DNA from: an uncultured Muribaculaceae bacterium
GTDB taxonomy: Bacteria > Bacteroidota > Bacteroidia > Bacteroidales > Muribaculaceae
Direction of reading: 5' to 3'
DNA length: 9,885 bases
Assembly: GCA_910586175.1 (NCBI GenBank)
Contig: CAJUIJ010000082.1
Coordinates: 1,288 to 11,172 of the forward strand
The translations under genes were made by a program, and so were the position numbers. Every line of letters starts with the position of its first letter. The first letter of the stretch is position 1. Of this stretch, positions 5,240 to 9,885 are shown one piece after another. The notes under the pieces were generated by a model. That model had not been told where the DNA came from and did no database searches. It worked only from the letters and a program-made list of their open reading frames with translations.

Positions 5240-7336
5240 ATGGACAAACGTTCGCTTAACGCACTGTTGCTGATGACGCTCGTCTTCATCGTGTTCATGT
5301 GGCTTACCCCCAAGGAGCAGCCACAGCAGAATGACGCGCAAAACCCGGATGTCACCACTGAGACCCCGGTATCAACCACCATCGATGCCCTCTCGCCTAC
5401 TGAGCGCGATTGGCTCGTGCAGAACATAACCGCCAACGGCACGATGCAGCTCGGCGCAGACTCTCTCCGCTCATATACTCTCAACCAGAATGGCATGAAC
5501 CTGACCCTGCGCGGCGATTCCATCTCCGGTACTGTCACGGTGAGCGGTCGCGACATAGCATGGGCCGACATCGTGGCCGGCGACACTTCCAAGATGACAA
5601 TTGCAGAGCAACGCAAGGCCATTGCAATGGTGCGCGAGGCTTCCGCAGCTCTCGGCAAGTATGGCCGCTTCGCCCATTTCCTCAGCGGCACACCTCAGGC
5701 CGTCAAGCTTGAGAATGATGTGCTTGCCCTCGAACTTAACTCCAAGTCGGGATCAATAACCAAGGCTACCCTCAAGAAGTATTTCACGGAGTATAACGCC
5801 GACGAGACAAAGAAGGAGAAACGCAACGTGGTGATGTTTGAAGGCGACAAGAATTCTTTCAATTTCAAGCTCCCGCTTCCGCAGCCGGTCGAGACCGCTG
5901 AACTATACTTCACCCCCGAACAGATAAATGACTCCACGGTGCGCATGGTCCTGAAGTTTGCCGACGATGCATACTGGGGCATTGAATACACACTCCCCAA
6001 GGGCGACAGCTATGTGGTGCGCATGAAAGTCGTGCAGCAGAATATGGCAGCGCTCGTGCAGTCCAACAACCGCAACCTCGGATTCTCATGGACCCAGGAT
6101 CTCCACCGTCAGGAGCAGGGCCGCATGTTTGAGGAGCGCAACTCCGGCCTCTATTACAAGTTTGCCGGCGGCTCCGTAGAAAACCTCAACGAGAATAAGA
6201 ATGACAAGGAGGAACGCCAGGCCAAAATCAAGTGGATAGGTTTCAAGAACCAGTTCTTCTCTACTGTAATGGTGGCCGACCGCGCCTTCAACACCGCCGA
6301 CTTCAGCAGCGATGTGCTCCAGGGTTCGGACTACCTCAAGAGCTTCCAGGCAGAGGCCGTCAGCAACGACTATGACTGGAACAGCACCAACCCCGCCAAT
6401 TTCTCACTCTTCATCGGCCCCAACCTATATCCGCTCCTTTCTCATCTCGACAAGGAGATCCAGACCGACGAGGACCTCAAGCTCACCAAGCTCATCCCGC
6501 TCGGATGGTCTCTCTTCCGCTGGATCAACACCGGTGTCGTGATTCCAGTTTTCACATTCCTCGGCAAGTTCATCAGCAATTATGGCATAATAATACTGCT
6601 GCTCACTCTCTTTATCAAGCTGATTCTATTCCCCCTCACCTACAAGTCTTACCGCTCTCAGGCAGTGATGCGCGTGCTCGCCCCCGAAATCAAGGCAATC
6701 AACGACAAGTATCCCGGCACGGAGAACGCCATGACCCGCCAGCAGAAGACAATGCAGCTCTACAGCAGCGCAGGAGCCAACCCGATGTCGGGCTGCCTCC
6801 CCATGCTCCTTCAGATGCCTGTGCTAATCGCCATGTTTGCCTTCTTCCCCTCTTGTATCGAGCTCCGCGGCGAATCGTTCCTCTGGGCGCATGACCTTTC
6901 AGCACCCGATGCAATCATATCATGGAGCGGCAACATACCGCTGGTCACCAAATACTTCGGCAACCACATCTCTCTCTTCTGCCTCCTCATGACCGCCACC
7001 AACATCATCTATACATATCTCAACACTCAGAACCAGGCCAACACAATGCCGGGCATGAAGTGGATGATGTATCTGATGCCGATCATGTTCATGGTATTCT
7101 TCAACAACTATGCTGCCGGACTCTCATACTACTATTTCCTCTCGCTCCTTATCACCATCGTGCAGACATATTCGTTCCGTTTCTTTATAAACGAAGATAA
7201 AGTCCGCGCCAAGATGAAGGAGAACGCCAAGAAGCCTAAAAAGAAATCAGGCTTCATGGCACGCCTCGAGGAGATGCAACGCCAGCAGCAGGCCATGCTC
7301 CGCGAACAGCAAAAGCAGCAAGGCCGCCGCAGATAA
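5240..7336 (+). CDS. yidC: Membrane protein insertase YidC
   Basis: A 698-residue inner-membrane insertase that inserts and folds membrane proteins alone or with SecYEG. Residues about 6-22 are the first transmembrane segment, preceded by the positively charged MDKR. A Gln/Thr-rich stretch (26-48) leads into a large periplasmic beta domain, about 50-420. The conserved 60KD_IMP core occupies about 430-645, with a hydrophobic segment at 447-466 running into FPLTYKSYRSQAVMRVL, then segments near 518-537, 576-595 and 606-642. The position that aligns by eye with the groove arginine of E. coli YidC (TFIVRGIMYPLT) is K460 here (TLFIKLILFPLT), so the positive charge is kept by lysine. The tail (652-698) is very rich in Lys, Gln and Arg, as in YidC proteins that contact ribosomes. 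The ATG at 5240 gives the expected N-terminus. pyrG, which I would expect upstream in several Bacteroidales, is absent; the divergent mannanase is there instead. Confidence 0.97.
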   Translation: MDKRSLNALLLMTLVFIVFMWLTPKEQPQQNDAQNPDVTTETPVSTTIDALSPTERDWLVQNITANGTMQLGADSLRSYTLNQNGMNLTLRGDSISGTVTVSGRDIAWADIVAGDTSKMTIAEQRKAIAMVREASAALGKYGRFAHFLSGTPQAVKLENDVLALELNSKSGSITKATLKKYFTEYNADETKKEKRNVVMFEGDKNSFNFKLPLPQPVETAELYFTPEQINDSTVRMVLKFADDAYWGIEYTLPKGDSYVVRMKVVQQNMAALVQSNNRNLGFSWTQDLHRQEQGRMFEERNSGLYYKFAGGSVENLNENKNDKEERQAKIKWIGFKNQFFSTVMVADRAFNTADFSSDVLQGSDYLKSFQAEAVSNDYDWNSTNPANFSLFIGPNLYPLLSHLDKEIQTDEDLKLTKLIPLGWSLFRWINTGVVIPVFTFLGKFISNYGIIILLLTLFIKLILFPLTYKSYRSQAVMRVLAPEIKAINDKYPGTENAMTRQQKTMQLYSSAGANPMSGCLPMLLQMPVLIAMFAFFPSCIELRGESFLWAHDLSAPDAIISWSGNIPLVTKYFGNHISLFCLLMTATNIIYTYLNTQNQANTMPGMKWMMYLMPIMFMVFFNNYAAGLSYYYFLSLLITIVQTYSFRFFINEDKVRAKMKENAKKPKKKSGFMARLEEMQRQQQAMLREQQKQQGRRR

Positions 7337-7343
7337 TTCAATT

Positions 7344-7424
7344 AATAATTAACAATGAATAATGAATAACTGCTTGATGCTGAAAACTTGACTGTCAGTT
7401 ATTCATTATTCATTGTTAATTATT
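7344..7424. repeat. Perfect 29-bp inverted repeat with 23-bp loop
   Basis: Arm 7344-7372 is exactly complementary to 7396-7424, and the loop is 7373-7395. The arms are A+T-rich and contain two tandem AATGAAT heptamers (7354-7360 and 7361-7367). The element starts 7 bp after the yidC stop. A T-rich stretch (7425-7439) follows the right arm, so the RNA form could terminate yidC transcripts. A different small palindrome, TTTCAATTGAAA, follows at 7436-7447. I recall very similar ATTCATTATTCATTG strings between genes of many Bacteroidales, so this may be a dispersed element rather than a one-off terminator. Confidence 0.8.
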
Positions 7425-7441
7425 CATTTTTCAATTTTCAA

Positions 7442-8248
7442 TTGAAACAGCTTCGGGCCATACGGATTCTTATGGCTGCGCTTTTCTTCGCAGCCTGTGC
7501 AGCCTGCCTCCTGATCGGGCCGCACGTGCATCCTATGGCCCGTGCTGCATCCCAACTCCAGATTGTACTCTCCTCTGCCTCTGCCACAGCTCTCCTTTCG
7601 CTAACGTGGCTCATAATCACCTTCCTCTTAGGCCGCGTATACTGCTCCACGGCATGCCCCATCGGCACCTTTTCCGATATGTTCCTGCGCCTGCGCCGCC
7701 GTTCAACACGGCTCAACAAGCCTTTCCGCTACCGCTCACGCGCCCCCTGGGCCATACACATACTCTGGGTCTATCTGCTATGCGTGGTCGTCGGCATTGT
7801 CGCAGTGCCATTCGTCATAGAGCCGTGGAACATTGCCCGCAACGCTGCCTCCGCAGTTCATCCCGAACTTGCCCTTTCCACCTGGGGCAGCATCGGCATA
7901 GGGGCGGCTGTAGGCGCCGCCATCGGCATACTCTCGCTGATTGTCATCGCCATACTCTCGCTTTGGCATGGCCGCGATTTCTGCACCCGCTTCTGTCCTC
8001 TCGGCACTGCACTCGGATATGTGCAGAAATACTCCGTGATGCACATTGAATTGGATCCCGACAAGTGCATAAGCTGTGGCAAATGCGAGGAAAACTGCCG
8101 TGCGCAGTGCATCAGCATCAAAGATCGCATAATAGACGAGCAACGCTGCGTGCGATGCTTCACCTGCGTGGCAGATTGCCCCACCGGAGCATTGAGATAC
8201 CAGCCAAACCGCAACCGACCCACAACACCAATAGTTAACAAAGCCTGA
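7442..8248 (+). CDS. NapH/NosR-like membrane 4Fe-4S protein
   Basis: About 268 residues if it starts at TTG 7442, giving MKQLRAIRIL followed by a hydrophobic stretch. The alternative ATG is at 7472. A longer reading from TTG 7388 would only translate the inverted repeat and is rejected. Four hydrophobic segments are visible, near residues 11-29, 46-64, 104-124 and 150-174. Two CxxxCP motifs (C68/C72 in GRVYCSTACPIG and C181/C185 in GRDFCTRFCPLG) sit at membrane ends, as in the Fer4_5 family of NapH, NosR and related electron-transfer subunits. The C-terminal part carries two ferredoxin-type sites: C209, C212, C215, C219 and C236, C239, C242, C246, with an additional C223. The likely role is electron transfer between the quinone pool and a soluble or exported partner. 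No nap, nos or rnf gene is nearby, so the partner is unknown. The gene is coupled to thyA, with a 2-bp gap. Confidence 0.82.
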   Translation: MKQLRAIRILMAALFFAACAACLLIGPHVHPMARAASQLQIVLSSASATALLSLTWLIITFLLGRVYCSTACPIGTFSDMFLRLRRRSTRLNKPFRYRSRAPWAIHILWVYLLCVVVGIVAVPFVIEPWNIARNAASAVHPELALSTWGSIGIGAAVGAAIGILSLIVIAILSLWHGRDFCTRFCPLGTALGYVQKYSVMHIELDPDKCISCGKCEENCRAQCISIKDRIIDEQRCVRCFTCVADCPTGALRYQPNRNRPTTPIVNKA

Positions 8249-8250
8249 TC

Positions 8251-9045
8251 ATGAAACAATATCTTGACCTGCTCCGACACATCCTCGCCGACGGTGTGCG
8301 CAAGCACGACCGCACCGGCACCGGCACCATATCCACTTTCGGCTATCAGATGCGCTTCAACCTCGAAGAGGGCTTCCCGCTGCTCACCACCAAGAAGGTA
8401 CACCTCAAGAGTATAATTCACGAACTGCTATGGTTTTTGAAAGGCGACACCAACGTGCGCTATCTTCAAGAAAACGGTGTGCGCATCTGGAACGAATGGG
8501 CCGACCCTGACGGAGACCTCGGTCATATATACGGATACCAATGGCGCTCATGGCCCGGCTACGACGGCAAAGGCATCGACCAGATAGCGCAAGCCGTGAA
8601 CGACATAAGGCACAACCCCGACTCAAGGCGCATAATCGTATCGTCATGGAACGTCGCCGACCTCGACAACATGAACCTGCCGCCCTGCCACGCATTCTTC
8701 CAGTTTTACGTAGCCGAAGGCCGCCTCTCATGTCAGCTATACCAGCGCAGCGCCGACTGCTTCTTGGGAGTACCGTTCAACATAGCAAGTTACGCCCTGC
8801 TCACGATGATGATGGCGCAAGTATGCGGACTGAAGCCGGGTGACTTCATCCACACCTTAGGCGACGCCCACATCTACCTCAACCACCTCGACCAGGTGCA
8901 CGAACAGCTACAACGCGCCCCCCGTCCCCTACCCAAGATGCAAATAAACCCCGAAGTAAAAGACATCCTGGACTTCCGCTACGAAGACTTCCAGATAGAA
9001 GACTACAACCCCCACCCCCCGATCAAAGGCCAAGTATCAGTATAA
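8251..9045 (+). CDS. thyA: Thymidylate synthase ThyA
   Basis: A 264-residue cytoplasmic enzyme, the same length as E. coli ThyA, that methylates dUMP to dTMP with methylene-tetrahydrofolate and releases dihydrofolate. All key residues sit at the E. coli numbers: R21 (DRTGTGT), the R126-R127 pair that reaches the partner subunit, catalytic C146 in LPPCHAFFQF, R166 in YQRSADCFLGVPFN, N177, and H207/Y209 in GDAHIYLN. The C-terminus PIKGQVSV resembles the flexible closing tail. Translation is probably coupled to the iron-sulfur gene, whose TGA lies 2 bp before this ATG. The folA (dihydrofolate reductase) gene that commonly follows thyA in Bacteroidales, and that would recycle the dihydrofolate, is not in the 840 bp that follow; a transposase is there instead. 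Confidence 0.98.
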   Translation: MKQYLDLLRHILADGVRKHDRTGTGTISTFGYQMRFNLEEGFPLLTTKKVHLKSIIHELLWFLKGDTNVRYLQENGVRIWNEWADPDGDLGHIYGYQWRSWPGYDGKGIDQIAQAVNDIRHNPDSRRIIVSSWNVADLDNMNLPPCHAFFQFYVAEGRLSCQLYQRSADCFLGVPFNIASYALLTMMMAQVCGLKPGDFIHTLGDAHIYLNHLDQVHEQLQRAPRPLPKMQINPEVKDILDFRYEDFQIEDYNPHPPIKGQVSV

Positions 9046-9083
9046 CATTATCGCAAAACAGCGACAAATCATTATACTGCATT

Positions 9084-9194
9084 GTCGTCGCCGGAGGCTC
9101 CTCCCTCCCGGTGGCTTCGCGACAACAAACACCCCGGCAACAACCAAAAAAACCGATGCGAAACCTCCGGGAGAGAGGAGCCTCCGGCGACGAC
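9084..9194. repeat. REP-like long inverted repeat upstream of the RAYT
   Basis: The arms 9084-9120 and 9158-9194 (37 nt each) are complementary at 34 of 37 positions, with the outer 20 perfect. They flank a 37-nt A/C-rich spacer (9121-9157). Each arm is itself partly palindromic: GGAGG (9093-9097) can pair with CCTCC (9100-9104) in the left arm. Two G+C-rich, internally palindromic units in opposite orientation are the layout of paired REP elements. It ends 23 bp before the transposase start, which supports it as that enzyme's substrate type. It may also end transcription from thyA, whose stop lies 38 bp upstream. Confidence 0.75.
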
Positions 9195-9217
9195 CCAAAA
9201 GAAACTATATAAAAATA

Positions 9218-9847
9218 ATGCCAATGGATCTCGATCATCTATTTTTCGACAAAAACAAGCCACTACGCCAATCCCACAAAAACTTGCCACACTGGGACCA
9301 AGACTCAAAACTACAAATGATAACATTTCATTTGGCAGATTCCCTACCGAAGAAATCTCTTGAAGAAGTCAAGAAAAGAAGAAAGGAATTAGCACAAAAC
9401 AAATTCAATACAGAAGAAACGAAAATTCGAAGATATCATCTAAATAATTATGTTGACAGAATGGCAGATGCAGGATATGGTGAGTGCATCTTCAGAAACA
9501 AGGGAATTTGCGACATAATGGAAAATTCCATCTTATATTTCGACGAAGTTCGCTACAATATACATGCATACGTCATTATGCCCAACCATGTACATATCCT
9601 ATTAGAAATATACGAAGGAGAGAGCGTCGAGAAAATTTATGATAGCATAAAGCGGCACGTTACAACTAATATCAACAAATACTTAGGGACAAAAAAGAAA
9701 AGACTCCCCACAGAGCCATACGACCGACTGGTACGAAATGAAGAGCATTATCTCGCAGCGATAACCTACATATACAAAAATATGGAATCAGGAGGGGTAA
9801 GAATGAACAACTTCACCCGCTACGGGAAAGGCAAAATAGACCAATAG
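9218..9847 (+). CDS. REP-associated tyrosine transposase (RAYT, Y1/HUH)
   Basis: A 209-residue single-strand DNA transposase of the IS200-like Y1 superfamily. The N-terminal PHWDQDSKLQMITFHLADSLP (25-44 region) matches the HW-D-TF-LADSLP opening of RAYTs. The HUH metal motif is MPNHVHILLE at 121-130, with H124 and H126. The helix carrying the catalytic tyrosine lies in the segment with PYDRLVRNEEHYL (167-179); Y168 is the best candidate, and Y178 or Y184 cannot be excluded by eye. RAYTs cut and join REP hairpins and are usually single-copy domesticated genes. The adjacent 37-bp inverted repeat fits that. The start is ATG 9218, with a second ATG two codons later. The gene is much richer in A+T than its neighbours: positions 9361-9420 hold 18 G/C of 60, against 36 of 60 at 8641-8700 in thyA. 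This points to horizontal acquisition. The reading frame looks intact. Confidence 0.9.
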   Translation: MPMDLDHLFFDKNKPLRQSHKNLPHWDQDSKLQMITFHLADSLPKKSLEEVKKRRKELAQNKFNTEETKIRRYHLNNYVDRMADAGYGECIFRNKGICDIMENSILYFDEVRYNIHAYVIMPNHVHILLEIYEGESVEKIYDSIKRHVTTNINKYLGTKKKRLPTEPYDRLVRNEEHYLAAITYIYKNMESGGVRMNNFTRYGKGKIDQ

Positions 9848-9885
9848 CATAAATAAACCTCAAGTCTTTGTTATAGTTTTTATTG

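Noticed and set aside
7388..7441. N-terminal extension of the iron-sulfur protein from TTG 7388
   Set aside because: The extra 18 residues only translate the right arm of the inverted repeat; TTG 7442 gives a basic N-terminus followed by a membrane segment.
7858..8421. Minus-strand open frame (187 codons) across the iron-sulfur gene and thyA
   Set aside because: It spans two well-supported genes on the opposite strand and has no start context or domain.
9848..9885. Downstream REP copy or terminator after the RAYT
   Set aside because: The 38 bases show no copy of the 37-nt arm and no clear hairpin; the T-rich run at the end may be the start of something cut off by the window.

Overview
The window looks like the chromosome of a gut-type Bacteroidales bacterium, most likely Muribaculaceae or a Prevotellaceae relative. 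This rests on moderately G+C-rich genes without Shine-Dalgarno sites, a promoter of the Bacteroidetes form TTTG-N20-TAnnTTTG, an Obg that ends in an acidic tail, a YidC with a very large periplasmic domain, and a secreted glycanase with a short type-A-like C-terminal sorting tail. The family-level guess is inference; no rRNA or tRNA gene is present.

Layout. Positions 1-252 are intergenic, with small GC-rich repeats and a hairpin. A WYL-domain transcriptional regulator (253-1173, +) ends in an intrinsic terminator. It is followed by an array of about fourteen degenerate 9-bp repeats that fills the gap to obgE (1348-2520, +). A short hairpin separates obgE from a PlsC-like acyltransferase (2564-3388, +). 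A perfect 23-bp inverted repeat lies between this gene and the convergent GH5 beta-mannanase-like gene (3455-4966, -). A 273-bp divergent intergenic region carries a convincing promoter for yidC (5240-7336, +). An 81-bp element with perfect 29-bp arms separates yidC from a membrane-bound two-[4Fe-4S] protein (about 7442-8248, +). That gene is tightly coupled to thyA (8251-9045, +). After thyA comes a 111-bp REP-like inverted repeat, directly upstream of an A+T-rich REP-associated tyrosine transposase (RAYT, 9218-9847, +). The last 38 bases hold no recognisable feature.

Functional reading. Most genes are core functions: ribosome-linked GTPase, lipid acylation, membrane-protein insertion and dTMP synthesis. 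They are interspersed with accessory genes: a lone WYL regulator, an orphan secreted mannanase with no SusC/SusD partners, an orphan membrane iron-sulfur protein and the RAYT. The only clear operon is the iron-sulfur gene with thyA (2-bp gap). Almost every intergenic gap holds an inverted or tandem repeat. The most distinctive unit is the RAYT with its adjacent REP-like palindrome. The obgE-upstream 9-bp array is second. No CRISPR array, defence island or wholly new multi-gene system is visible.
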